64,000 bases of DNA, taken from the NCBI GenBank assembly GCA_023630585.1, contig CM042543.1, positions 17,732,260 through 17,796,259 of the forward strand, given 5' to 3'. The notes beneath the pieces were generated by a model. It saw only the letters and a program-made list of their open reading frames with translations, searched no databases and was not told where the DNA came from. Below, piece by piece: positions 53,331-64,000 of this stretch. Position 1 is the first letter of the stretch, and every line of letters begins with the position of its first letter. This DNA is from Cranoglanis bouderius (lineage: Eukaryota > Chordata > Actinopteri > Siluriformes > Cranoglanididae). The position numbers were made by a program, and so were the translations under genes.

Positions 53331-54204
53331 TTTACACCACCTGACCAAGTGCTCCGCTTTACACTGCTGTGTATGGACTTAACAGCCTGGCTGGGATGGT
53401 TTTGGGAAATGTTGCCTCCTCGGCTCCTGAGTTCCCGCTGGTTCCAGGGAATTTGGTTTCCCCGTCAGTGTGCATGTGTGAAAAATCGTGACGTCTTCTC
53501 CTGCTGATGCACTGAGCTGCTTGTGTGTGCTCACTGTGTGTTTATAGCTTTATTATTTTCTGTTTTTCAAGATAAAGGACATTTCTCGTTGCTTATTAAA
53601 TAGCTTGTAATTAAATCACGTTTTAAAGTATAGGATGTATTGTAGCCAGAGTTTTTACTGGTCCATTGTTAGCACAGTAGGTAGCATTGCCATCTCACAG
53701 CTCCAGCTCGGGTTACAGTCTGTGTGTTTCTGTGTGTTTCTGTGAATTAATCAATCTAATTCAGTTATAAGTTGAAGAAAACACAAGAATAAATGCAGTT
53801 CATGTGTAAATGAACATGTGAAACAGTTAACTAATTTGTGAAAATAGATTATAAGAAAGATTTCCTATATATTGTATTACTGGCGTATGAGTATCACTTT
53901 AAAAACACATTATGGAGACTCCTTAGTTCAGGCCTATGTTGAAGAAAACATTTCCCTCAATATATAGTAATTTCATACGTAACTGGGCATGTGAAAATTG
54001 ATTATATGGAAGATTTACTATATTTTGCATTACTGGCCTATAGAAGATGGGTATGGTTAGAGGTCCTATATACACTCACCATCTATTTTATTAGGAACTC
54101 ATGTATACCTGCACATTCATGTAGTTTCTAATCAGCCAACTGTGTGACAGCAGTGCAATGCATAAAATCATGCAGATCATACCGAAAGGCTACAGTAACT
54201 CAGA

Positions 54205-54915
54205 TAACCACTCTTTACTGTGTTATAAGCATGCCGTAGTGTTATTACTGTGTTATAAACAAATCATTGTGTTATTACTGTGTTATAATCACAGTGATGT
54301 GTTATTACGGTGTTATTAGTATGTTGTCATGTTATTACTGTGTTATAAGCTTGGCTATATATTATTATGGTATTATAAGCTTGAGCACATGTTATAACTG
54401 TGTTATAAGCATGTCATAGTTATTACTGTGTAATAAGCACTGCAACATGTTATTAGTGTTATAAATATGGCTATATGTTATTACTGTTATAAGCAGTGTG
54501 ATGTTATTTCCATGTTTTATTACCATGTTGCCATGTAACTGTTATAAGTATGGCTACATGTTATTACTGTGTTATTAACATAAACATGTGTTATTACTGT
54601 ATGTCACCATGTTATTACTGTTATTAACATAAGCATGTTATTACAGTGTAATAACCATAGCTACAAGTTATTACAGTGTTATTAGCATGAAGATGTCATT
54701 ACTGTGTTATTAGCTTGTTGTTATTACTGTGTTGTAAGCATGCCATAGTGTTATTAATGTGTCAAAGGCACAGCAACATATTGTGTTAGAAGCATGCCAT
54801 CATGTTATTACTGTGTTATAAGCATGGCTGCATGTTATTACTGTTATTAACAAGCATGTGTTATTACTGTGTTATAAGAATGGGAACGTTATTACTGTGA
54901 TATAAGCATGACAAC
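54205..54915. repeat. AT-rich minisatellite, distal array
   Basis: Same unit as 48976-50585 (GTTATTACTGTGTTATAAGC), about 0.7 kb, starting directly in remains of a Tc1-like element. Confidence 0.92.
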
Positions 54916-55130
54916 ATATCAGAACCAATATCTCTTGATATTTTTGCCATACTGTAGTAGTTTGCAGTTGGTTTTACAAGGTGTATTAGTGTGAGGGAGG
55001 AGATTTAAATAAAACTAAACCACATAGGATAAAATGTTTTGTATTTTCAAATTCCATGTTATTAACCCATTTGAAACATTACCTGTGTATTGTGCACTGT
55101 GCATATAAATAATTATAATAATTATTTTTT

Positions 55131-56146
55131 CTTCAAAAAAAGTCCTGAACTATGGTCTGTTCTCATCCAATTGTAGGCCAGTTGCTATAACTAATAGATA
55201 AAGTTTCTTTTCTGTGATCTTCTACAGCTCTCCTAACAATATTCAAGTGTGCACAGCACTTTCTGTCATGACAACATTGAAAAAACAGATCAGCTGTTCA
55301 GCAGCTCAACTGAGCAACGCCCCAATGCTGACACACAACTCTGAAATTTCAATGATAAATTCACCTAAACCTGATCTGTTGTTACCAGAACACAGCAATA
55401 ACTCAGCACCTCAGAGCAGCTCACAGCTGGATGGTTGCATTCAGGCCTTTTTTGTTTAAATGCTATTAAACAAAACTTTAAATGTGATGGCTTACAATTT
55501 ACTGGTAATGCCATAACTGGCCCATATGCATCTAAAGTTAACTGAATTTGGAATCTACTCTTATCTGGAATAAAACTAATCTTGATTCCTTGATAAATCT
55601 GAGGTTTTCTCAGCTGTAATTAAAATCTAAAAGCTGAAAGCTGAATGGGAAATACAACAGGCTGCCTTCACCTTCATCCATGAGTGGCATGTGGCAATTA
55701 CTTAATGCTCATTCAGCTATGTTAAGATTCTTCTTGCAGGTGGATGGAGTTGCTGCAAGCAATGGGTTTCCCTTGTAAAAAAAAAAACAAAAAAAAAAAA
55801 ACGTCACACTACATTGATTGGTAATCCCACTCTATTTTAAACAAGTCTGATCCTCACCTTACCTGAGAGCTGGGAGTGGTAGCAATATGTCAGCACCTTG
55901 GCGAGTTTCTAATCCTCCTCTTTCTTCTTCTTAATACCACCCACACTGTATAATCGGTGTTTAAGCCTCCACTTATCCTAACGCAAGACGCACACTCTCC
56001 TCTACTTCACTCACTCGTATTCCATCACTCACATACAACATTATTGTTCATTGATGTTTATGCATGCAAACTGCAGCTTACTAAACATAATACAGATGTT
56101 GTAGTTTAGGTCAACCAGGCCATTACAGGACCTTACACTTTAAAGT
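55131..56146. other. Unassigned intergenic DNA
   Basis: An 81-codon open frame at 55214-55459 resembles no family I know. An A-run lies at 55777-55801. No gene supported. Confidence 0.45.
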
Positions 56147-56332
56147 AGCACAGTAGGTGGCATTGCCATCTCACAGCTCCAGGTCGGGTTTGAGGGCTGT
56201 GTGTTTCTGTGCATCTTGTACCTGTGTCCATTTGGATTTCCTCCAGGTTCTTTGGTTTCCTCCCACCTCCCAAAAGCATTCCAATAGGATGATTAGCTAA
56301 AATAAATTGCCCCTAATTGTGAGTGTGTGTGA
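56147..56332 (+). repeat. Interspersed repeat, same family as 4262-4520
   Basis: AGCACAGTAGGTGGCATTGC, TTTGGTTTCCTCCCACCTCC and TAAATTGCCCCTAATTGTGA: the 5' part of the family. Confidence 0.75.
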
Positions 56333-56679
56333 ACAATAGTTTTGTTCGAGGCTATCACATTTGACTTATGCTATAGACTAGTATCTAGTGAATTTTTAAA
56401 GTAAACCTGTAATAGTGTAACAGCTAACTGTGATGAATGATGTATATTTTCCTCCTAATATGTCTGTATGTTGATTGATCTAAAGCAAATACTTGTATAT
56501 ACAGTATAACTCATTTAAAAGGCAAAACGTACTTTGTTTTGATGGTGTGCACAGCCATGTTGGTTTGTTGTCACTTGCTGAACTGCAGCAAAACTCTATG
56601 AAAGCTCTGCTCGTGCATGCTCTGCCCCACTATTTCACAAAATCTAGGCAAGCAAAAAATTGTTGGTCACTCAAAAGAA

Positions 56680-57085
56680 GTAATTATGTGGGTCTTCCCC
56701 AAACTGTTGCTAGAAAGTTAGACAGAAAGTTCTAGAAAGTTGTCTAGAATATCAACTTCCTTCTTCTTTAGAAGAATTCAACTGGCCTGCACAGAGCCCT
56801 GAACTCAACCCTACTGAACACCTTTGGGATGAAGTGGAATGCTGACTGATCCCCAGACCTTCTTTCCCAACATCAGTGCCTGACCTCACTAATGCTCTTG
56901 TGGCTGAATAAGCGCAAATCCCCACAAGCATGCTCCAAAATCTTGTAGAAAGCCTTCCCTGAAGAGTGGAGGTGGCTAGAGCAGGACCGGCTCCATATTA
57001 ATGGCAGTGGTTTTGGAATGGGATATATAGGTGTGATGGTCAGGTGGACACCTGTTTGGTCAAACATACGTTTGGCCATATAGTG
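56680..57085 (+). mobile_element. Tc1-like fragment, right end
   Basis: Reads CCCTGAACTCAACCCTACTG (SPELNPTEHLWDE in frame, then a stop) and ends GGCCATATAGTG next to TA. It is the end missing from 37773-38240, in inverse orientation. Confidence 0.85.
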
Positions 57086-57089
57086 TATA

Positions 57090-58079
57090 TTGAATTGTGA
57101 ATGAGGACTTTATGAAAATTAACATTTATCGAATGGCTGATATAACTTGCTCCTATGGACAAGCCACCATGGGTAACAACCCAAGTTTGACAAACGTTAA
57201 TTTGTTTAAATGATAATTTATTTATTTGTTTAAATTTTTAAAGACATTTATAACAGAACACATCTGACTGAATCAACCAGTGCTTACTTCCCAGTCAGTG
57301 ATCATCGAACAATAATCATTCGAGCAAAGAGACAATAAGACAGATGCACGTGATGCTGATAATAAAAGTGATCAATTTCGTATTGCAAATGTATAATTCT
57401 TTACATTTTGGCAGTAATGTAAAGTAAATTAGATTACAAATGTACTGCAATTTTCTCCCTTTTCACGTTTGGAGGTAACCAGATTTTAAAATGCTGTTAT
57501 TTAGTTTATACAGTACTTTTGGTTGAGATACATGAAAATGAGAAACATATTTCAGTTCATGAAAACAAGGCTATCACAAATGAGAACAACTGTGAGGGGA
57601 AAAAAACAGTTTGGTTTAAAAAGCACATAGCACACAGAACCATCCTGTTTTTCCTTACAACGCTGAATGCTTTCAAATAGTAAGCATCATAGCAAGCCTG
57701 TGTTTCTCGAAGAATTGTCTCCCTAGAATTTTTTCAAAGCCATCATTCACAAAAGGACTGAAACTACTGTTAAAACAAATGACAGTTCCTAATGTGTGTT
57801 TCATTTAGACGGTTCATATATTGCCTAGTGCCTAAATTATTATAACAGCACATTCAGTGCATTGAAAACAGGTTTATGTTATTTTAACACAAAGCACCAT
57901 CATCATGTGCCCTCGTGTTAAACTCAGATCAGCACAGGCTAAGACATCATTGATTTAGAAACTATAAAGTCACCCTCATTTTTATCTGTATGGTGCTAGA
58001 ACTGAAGAATACAAACTGGACCCGATGCATAAATTAGCATAGATAAAGAGATACATGTTGGTCAAACTTTGAGGCCTGT
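57090..58079. other. Unassigned intergenic DNA
   Basis: AT-rich, no repeat family or gene recognised. Confidence 0.5.
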
Positions 58080-58760
58080 TTACCTCTTTGTGGTTTGTAA
58101 AGCAATCTGCAATTAAAACCATTAGAGATTAGGATGATTGTGATCAATATTTTGCAGCTTTGCTTTGGTGCACGTGCAGCAATAAAAACATGGCCCAGCT
58201 GGAATTGCCTTGAGCAGAAAACCTAATGGAGGCCAATTAAAATAAGAGGATTCAATTTGGCCAACACAACAGGAACCTAATGATAATGTGGTCTCTAGAC
58301 TGGACTCCATCATGTTTGTTATGCCATTTTGAGAAGCAACATGAAACAGAGAAGATTGGTACAGAAAGTCCTTTGGAATAATTTGTTTAATTCTAGATAT
58401 TGCACCTTCCCAGATGCTGCATTTAAGAGAACTTGATTGATTCATCCTTTTCATCATTCTAATGCTACTGTGAAAATAATTCAGCAACACCTGGGCAGGA
58501 ACAGTATTTATAGGTGTCTCAATAGAGAATTGAAGCACCCTTTGAGAAGGTAAGTGCAGTGTGGAACAGCAGGTTCACAGTGTCGCAGTGCTCTGAACCT
58601 CAGCACTGAAGGCGCACATAATTAATGGCACATTTTCAGCAGCAAACAGTGACTAATTGCGCCAGACAGATATAGTGAGGAATTAATGACATGCATACAG
58701 CACTCTCCATACTCCCCTACTGCTCCAATTTACCACGAGATTAAAGACGACTGCCAAGTT
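58080..58760. promoter_or_regulatory. Candidate conserved element 9, about 680 bp
   Basis: Unique, with AATCTGCAATTAAAACCATT, GAGGCCAATTAAAATAAGAG, GGAATAATTTGTTTAATTCT, GGCGCACATAATTAATGGCA and GTGACTAATTGCGCCAGACA. No microsatellite or transposon hallmark over the full length. A 138-codon open frame (58538-58122, minus) has no protein-like signature and may reflect low stop density in a constrained block. It lies about 5 kb beyond the distal exon 1. Confidence 0.4.
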
Positions 58761-58797
58761 TACTAAATGAAGAGCACAGGGGGAAAGCATAGACTCT

Positions 58798-58837
58798 GTG
58801 TGTGTGAGTGTGTGTGTGAGTGTGTGTGTGTGAGTGT
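58798..58837. repeat. (TGTGTGAG)n microsatellite
   Basis: TGTGTGAGTGTGTGTGTGAG repeats. Confidence 0.85.
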
Positions 58838-59127
58838 TTGGTGTGACAGCAGAGGGGAGTTTTACTATCTCCTATTCACAGGCGATCATCTGTGTTATCG
58901 TGTTCATGCTCTCGCGCCCGGTGAAGGAGGTAAACAGCGTGAGCCACATTTGGCTCGCAGATTCCCATCACCTGTAACGCACCGACTTCCACCGGAGGAC
59001 ACAGAAAGACAAAGGGAGATGAAGACAAACCTAATTCTCATACTACTATACTAGCAGCATGTAGTAATAACAGGCATACCATTCTGACATTTACTGTCAA
59101 GTATGGAAGCATGTGCTGGCATACTAT

Positions 59128-59182
59128 ACATTTACATTTACAGACGTCCTTATCCAGAACGACTTACAGAAGTGCTTTGAGT
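59128..59182 (-). mobile_element. L2/SINE tail fragment, reversed
   Basis: ACATTTACATTTACAGACGT followed by CCTTATCCAGAACGACTTAC is the inverse of the L2-type tail. Confidence 0.7.
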
Positions 59183-60025
59183 CTCTATCATCATACTATT
59201 TTGACATGAAGTACCGTAGAGTCAGTAGAAGAGGCTCGTTATCATAGAGGGGCAAGCCGACATTAAAAACAAAACAAAAAAAGTCAACAAGCTATCACAC
59301 ACTTGATGTATGCTATATGCTACAGCTTACAGTCTAGCAGCTCATTTTGAGCATTTTTAGACAAACCTTTGTTTAACTGTGTCCACAGTAGTATTATTAA
59401 CCAAGGTTGACAGGTTTCAGCAAACTTTCCAGCCTACAGCTACATCTCTTCCCAGATGTACATCTACATCTCAAAAACCACACAAAAGGCCTGAAACTAT
59501 AAAAAATCTGGACATTGGAAAAATGAGACATTTCTTCTTTTCCTCAGCCTTTCTATGCAGAAACAAGCATGTCACATGTATATCTGATGTACAGACATTT
59601 CCCACTCCATAATCCCCCTTTCCCTCTCTCAATCTTTGCAATCCCACCAAACTTCCATGGCTGTTGTTTTTTGGGTTAAATCCGGTCTTTATTTAGCCCC
59701 AAAATAGTCATTGAAAATTTAGTTTAGTCCATCTGATTTGGTCCAAATTTATCTCAAGATGGATGTCTGTTTCAGACCACATATAGCCCTAATACAGCCA
59801 TGAAAATAAGATCACATTGCAGTAAGTGCAATGGGGAATTACATGTGTTGTGTAGACTACACCCAAATGAGCCTTTCTGAACAGTTTTGAACATAATCAC
59901 TGCTGTTCAAAAACTCAAATATATTTATACAAATATGAATGTTTAAAATATGCTATACAAATAACGACATTACTGCTCTTTAATATAAAATGTATCTATA
60001 AGAATGTATTTTCCCGCTGCTTCAT

Positions 60026-60027
<2 letters not shown>

Positions 60028-60061
<34 letters not shown>
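60028..60061. repeat. (CA)n microsatellite
   Basis: About 33 bases of CA. Confidence 0.95.
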
Positions 60062-60062
<1 letters not shown>

Positions 60063-60749
60063 CTACAGGATACGAATTGCGGGTGATAGCAGTACAAAAG
60101 GCCAGAGTGGCTTGTTTTGTCTAATTGGTCACTCAGAATTCAAAAGTCAAAATTGCTGCAGATGGGCGTGGAGGAGGAGAAGGGCAGGGGTAGTGAAAAA
60201 AGGTAGGCGAAAGTATGTACGTAAGCTCAAAACCGAGAGCGACGGAGATACACTGAGTAATTTATTTGGAATGAATTTTATTAATATAAAAATTATAGCC
60301 TGTTTAATATGAAATTCCCTTTTTTTTATTTTTTTATTCCACGGTCTGAAGTTCCTTGCAGATCTGTGGCGGTGCGGCGTGTAAGTCATGACGTTATCTA
60401 GCTTTTACTACTCAAGATGTGAGGTGTTTTTTATTATCCATACCAGAGTGTCCGTTAGCCGGCAAATACCAGTTTTTGACCGTTAAAAAGTCAAAATGTC
60501 CAATAAAATCAAAGATTTTCGGACACAATGTCTGGTAAAAATATTAAAAATGTACTCGCACATGTTTTGGCTCGCGTTAAAACAGCCAGCCGCCATCTCA
60601 AGCTGCAGAGAAACACTGGACAGATTCAATTTCACTTCGGCAGCTCAACACTTCTTTGCCATGAAAAATTGCAGAAAATAGTCAGAAACAAATTAGCGTG
60701 GGAAAGTATGCGATTTTCGTTATTTTTAATATTTCTTTGTAAGCTAAAA
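60062..60749. other. Unassigned, relatively G+C-rich block
   Basis: Overlapping small open frames on both strands (for example 60112-60312 and 60528-60794). Words such as GTGTCCGTTAGCCGGCAAAT and GCTCGCGTTAAAACAGCCAG are not repeat-like to me, but no protein family is recognisable. Possibly an old pseudogene or transposon part. Confidence 0.3.
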
Positions 60750-60816
60750 AATACATGGACTCACGACCTTCCGATCAGTAGCCCAACGTCTTAACCACTG
60801 AGCTACCACTGCCCTC
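60750..60816 (-). mobile_element. SINE head fragment, reversed
   Basis: ACTCACGACCTTCCGATCAG then GTCTTAACCACTGAGCTACC: the inverse of a tRNA-derived SINE head. Confidence 0.75.
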
Positions 60817-60829
60817 ATATATACTTTGC

Positions 60830-62044
60830 CATTCTGGGGAAATTAATTAGATTTAATCCAGATTATTTTACTTCATTATTTGATTATAATAAAAATAAAG
60901 TAAGATCTTGCTGGCCTCTGAGTATTGTAAACTAGCACAATCTGTCAATCCTGCCACTAAGTGTCCTGTCTGCTCCTCCACCTCCACTCAAACTGTTCAT
61001 AGAGCGAGCATGGCCGGAAAAATCTGCTGTTCAAATGATGCATCATTTGGTGAACTCATACTTATTGTACAAAACACTTGCTATTCCTGTTAAGCATGCA
61101 TGTGTTCTACATACTATCCAACAAACTAGCTACATCACTTCCTTCACCTCTGTGTCTCTTTTGAGCTCTGTGAGGAATGTTTCACACATGGAAGAGAAGC
61201 TTTCCAAGGTCCAAGGTTCTTCTCCTTGTTCTTCATACAGCGAGTACACGTCTCACCGTTGTATAAGCAGCAAGAACTTTGTTGTCAACAAAGGTGAACA
61301 AAGATCAAACCCTTTTTAAAGATACACAACAAGGCTCAACCCATTTAAATAGAAATGCAGATATGCTTCAACTGAGGCTCCCTACATTTTCTTGTCTCTT
61401 TTGTGCTCAGGGATGTGCAGCTCACTCAACAGAGGAAAAGCTCTTGGTCTATTACACGTCAAGCTCCCAGCATGAAGTATTAAGTCAAAGAGTGAGATCA
61501 CCGACATATTTCTAGAATATAAAACATGTATGTAACTGAACATGAAAATGTTATTCAGACTGAACAAATAATGCATCCTAAATGAATAGATACATACAGT
61601 AGGTGGAGTATTTGGGGTTTTTTTTTTTCCTTTAGAAGGCTTGCCAAAAAGCTTCACAATCCGTGTGGATCCTGCAAGGCAAAACAAAAAGATTTCAGAA
61701 GCTTGTGGGGAAGGTTGCCAGATGCCACAAAAAAAAGGATGTCTACCATATTTCTGTACAAATATAAGAAAAAAAATCTGAAGAAATATACTAAATAAAA
61801 TCACTGCTGCTTTGTACAGTTAGTGCACTGTGCTTAAGTATTTTCGGTGGATGCTAGACAGTTGTCTGGTGGTATTTAGAATTTGTTATTAATCATCTAC
61901 GTCAACTGATCTTGCCATAATACATTTAATAAAAATACCTTCATGACAGTTCCACTTAAAATGATTAAAATAAGATGCTAGTAATAGAGTAAGATAAGGA
62001 CCTTATCTTACCTTATAAAAGCAGATCTACCCTTTTATTCTCCT
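60830..62044. other. Unassigned intergenic DNA
   Basis: Several modest open frames (60908-61093, 61279-61515, 61804-61382 minus) without recognisable domains. T/A homopolymers near 61619-61630. Confidence 0.4.
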
Positions 62045-62150
62045 ACAGTAAAGCACGTCCCATGTCTTGAAAAGCCTCTCTCCACATCAGCAGCGGATAC
62101 GGGAAGTGTTGCATGAATGCAGAAAAGTTTTTTAAATGTTTGCGTAGAAA
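62045..62150 (-). pseudogene. hAT transposase C-terminal relic
   Basis: The minus strand reads LPVSAADVERGFSRHG, close to the hAT dimerisation motif (LPVS.A.VERGFS). Only about 35 codons survive. Confidence 0.5.
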
Positions 62151-62499
62151 TTTGTATTATACTTAATGCCATTTTAAGTGTAAAGTCACAGGGATCTCTC
62201 TCTCTCTTTTTTTTTTTTTTTACATTCATTGTAGCTAGCTGGCTAGTAGCTTTCAAACAGAAATGGAAAAAAGCACGATCTCAACTGGTTAATCCTGTTT
62301 CTCACCATAATAGCTGATAGCTAATAAAATGTGATTAAAGCTTTGGTTGACCTTTTATGAGCATAATTACAATAACTGCACAAAACATCTTTTTAAGACA
62401 CATATTATCAGCTGTGCTTTATGGGTAATAATCAGCTGTGCTTTATGTGTGTTAACCACCCATGAATAAATATGTGCAAGTGTACTCTGTGCAAGTGTA

Positions 62500-63258
62500 A
62501 TACTTATTCATGCAATTATCGAATCAGCCAATTATGTGGCAGTAGTGCAATGAATAAAATCATGCAGATACAGGCCACAACAGGCACGTGAGCATAACAG
62601 AACTGGACCATGGAACAATGGTAGAAGGTGGCCTGGTCTGATGATCATGTTTTCTTCTACATCATGTGCGTGTGTGTCACTTTCCAGGGGAAGAGATGGC
62701 ACTAAGATGCACTATGAGAAGAAGGCAAGCCAGTGGAGGCAGTGTGATGTTCTGGCCAATGTTCTGCTGGGAAACTGTGGGTCCTGGAATTAATGAGGAT
62801 GTTACTTTGACACGTTCCACCTACCTAAACATTGTTGTAGACCAAGTACACCCCTTCATGGCAACGGTATTCCCTAATGGCAGTGGCCTCTTTCAGCAGG
62901 ATAATGCGCCCTGCCACACTGCAAAAATTGTTCAAGAATCATTTGAGGGACATAATAATAACAAAGATAACAAAGAGTTTAAGGTGTTGACTTGGCCTCC
63001 AAATTCCCCAGATCTCAATCTGATTGCGCATCTGAGGGATGTGGGATCGGACAAACAAGCCTGATCCATGAAGGCCCCACCTTGCAACTTTCAGGACTTA
63101 AAGGACCTGCTGCAAATGTCTTGGTGGCAGATACCACAGCACACCTTCAGAGGTCTTGTGTAGTCCATGCCTCAACAGGTCAGAGCTGTTTTGGCAGCAC
63201 AAGGGGGACCTACACAATATTAGGCAGGTGGTTTGAATGTTATGGCTGATTGGTGTAT
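62500..63258 (+). pseudogene. Tc1-like element with dead transposase
   Basis: The left part (TTATTCATGCAATTATCGAA, AATAAAATCATGCAGATACA) resembles the ATTAGGAACTCC family. The body reads SGGSVMFWPMFCWE, FQQDNAPCHTAKIV, TWPPNSPDLNLIAHL and ends GTTATGGCTGATTGGTGTAT. The Asp of QQDNAPCH is kept, but the Glu expected in SPDLNPIEHLW is Ala (SPDLNLIAHLR), so the third catalytic residue is lost. Confidence 0.85.
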
Positions 63259-63264
63259 AATACA

Positions 63265-64000
63265 CAGTCCCCTCTGAAAACATTGGAACAGCAAGGCTAA
63301 TTCATTATTTTTGCTATACATTGAAGACATTTGGGTTCAATATGAGGCAATAGATCAGAATTTCAGCTTTAATATTTAATATTTGGTTGCATGTCCCTTG
63401 CTTGCAATAACTGCATCAAGCCGGTGACGCATTGACACGACCAAACTGGATTTTTCTACACAGCTCTCACAATGTTTCTGTCATCAACCAGGAACAGACC
63501 TGTTCCATGTCTGGTTTTTAGTACACCAATGGTTTCTTTCATTTTCAAGACATTCCAAATTGTTGTGTTGGCTATGCCCAATGCCTGTGAAATGGCTCTG
63601 ATAGATTTTCCCTCTTTTCACCCATAGACAGCTTTCTGGTCTTCATGTTGGTTTATCCTGTTTAACAACAAATGCAGTCTTCACAGGCGAAACTTAGTGC
63701 TCAAACCAAGAGTAGACATTCAGGGCTATCAAGTTTTTAAACAATTAATTTAACAAGGCATATATGGGCAGCAAGAAACACCTACCAGTCACATTTTCAA
63801 TATTTTTGATCATTTGAAAAAATGGGTGGGTTCAAACAAAAGGTGCCATGTTCTAAATTATTTAACACATCTAGATGTAAATATAAAGAAATGAAAGCTG
63901 AAATTCTGATCCATCATCTTATATTCATCTTTTGATCTCAAACCCCAACGTCTACAATGTATAGTGAAAACAATAGAATTGGCCTTGCTGTTCCAATACT
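63265..64000. mobile_element. Tc1-like element (CAGTCCCCTCC family), runs off the window
   Basis: Starts CAGTCCCCTCTGAAAACATT and continues with a body which on the minus strand recalls a degraded Tc1 N-terminal frame (KTRKLSMGEKRE near 63630). Includes GGGTGGGTTCAAACAAAAGG, shared with positions 8-27. The last bases GGCCTTGCTGTTCCAATACT are the start of the right terminal repeat. Confidence 0.85.

Larger units (their letters stand above)
52700..55130. repeat. Segmental duplication, distal copy
   Basis: Holds, in the same order as the proximal copy, exon 1 with its upstream DNA, the 140-bp old tandem pair, the left end of the Tc1-like element, the minisatellite and its flank, but compressed to 2.4 kb. 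The Tc1-like interior is reduced to GAAAGGCTACAGTAACTCAG just before the satellite. A fragment of the 4262-type repeat (53675-53742) replaces about 290 bp of the proximal copy. Confidence 0.85.

Noticed and set aside
58122..58538. 138-codon minus-strand open frame
   Set aside because: No domain, splice or codon signature. Kept only as part of a candidate conserved non-coding block.

Overview
The window is vertebrate nuclear DNA, almost certainly from a teleost fish. It has GT-AG spliced exons, very dense Tc1/mariner-type elements, L2-tailed SINEs, a LINE 3' end, (CA)n and (TA)n microsatellites, and no operon-like coding. The mix of Tc1 families and L2-tailed tRNA-SINEs would suit an ostariophysan such as a catfish, but the sequence alone does not fix the species.

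The one clear host gene is tmem260 on the minus strand. I placed 16 coding exons between 39867 and 10822. All junctions are GT-AG and the exons keep one reading frame of 2,073 nt (690 codons plus stop). The product is the multi-membrane TMEM260 protein (DUF2723), described in mammals as an ER O-mannosyltransferase. Exon 2 is a 32-bp micro-exon at 34732-34763. Intron 3 (11.1 kb) and intron 1 (5.0 kb) hold most of the intronic repeats.

Left of the gene (1-10540) is 3' flanking DNA with an L2 LINE end, a SINE, microsatellites and two non-coding blocks that look constrained. In mammals OTX2 lies beyond the 3' end of TMEM260. If synteny holds, otx2 would be off the left edge, and the unique TAAT-rich blocks here and in the tmem260 introns are candidate otx2 regulatory elements. 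That is inference only.

Upstream of the gene (about 39.2-55.1 kb) is a repeat-rich segmental duplication. First-exon DNA, a Tc1-like end, a roughly 30-bp AT-rich minisatellite and its flank all occur twice. This leaves a second, open, correctly phased copy of tmem260 exon 1 at 53225-53330, 13.5 kb upstream of the first. The proximal copy is interrupted by a LINE 3' end and by a decayed multi-exon C2H2 zinc-finger/transposase-like gene (42.6-46.7 kb). A Ty3/gypsy fragment lies between the two copies.

The right end (55.1-64 kb) has Tc1, SINE and hAT relics and a long unique block at 58.1-58.76 kb that is a good candidate conserved element. Both window edges fall in members of the same Tc1-like family. 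I found no wholly new genetic system. The best leads are the duplicated first exon, the nested history of the duplication, the multi-exon transposon-like pseudogene and the candidate regulatory blocks.
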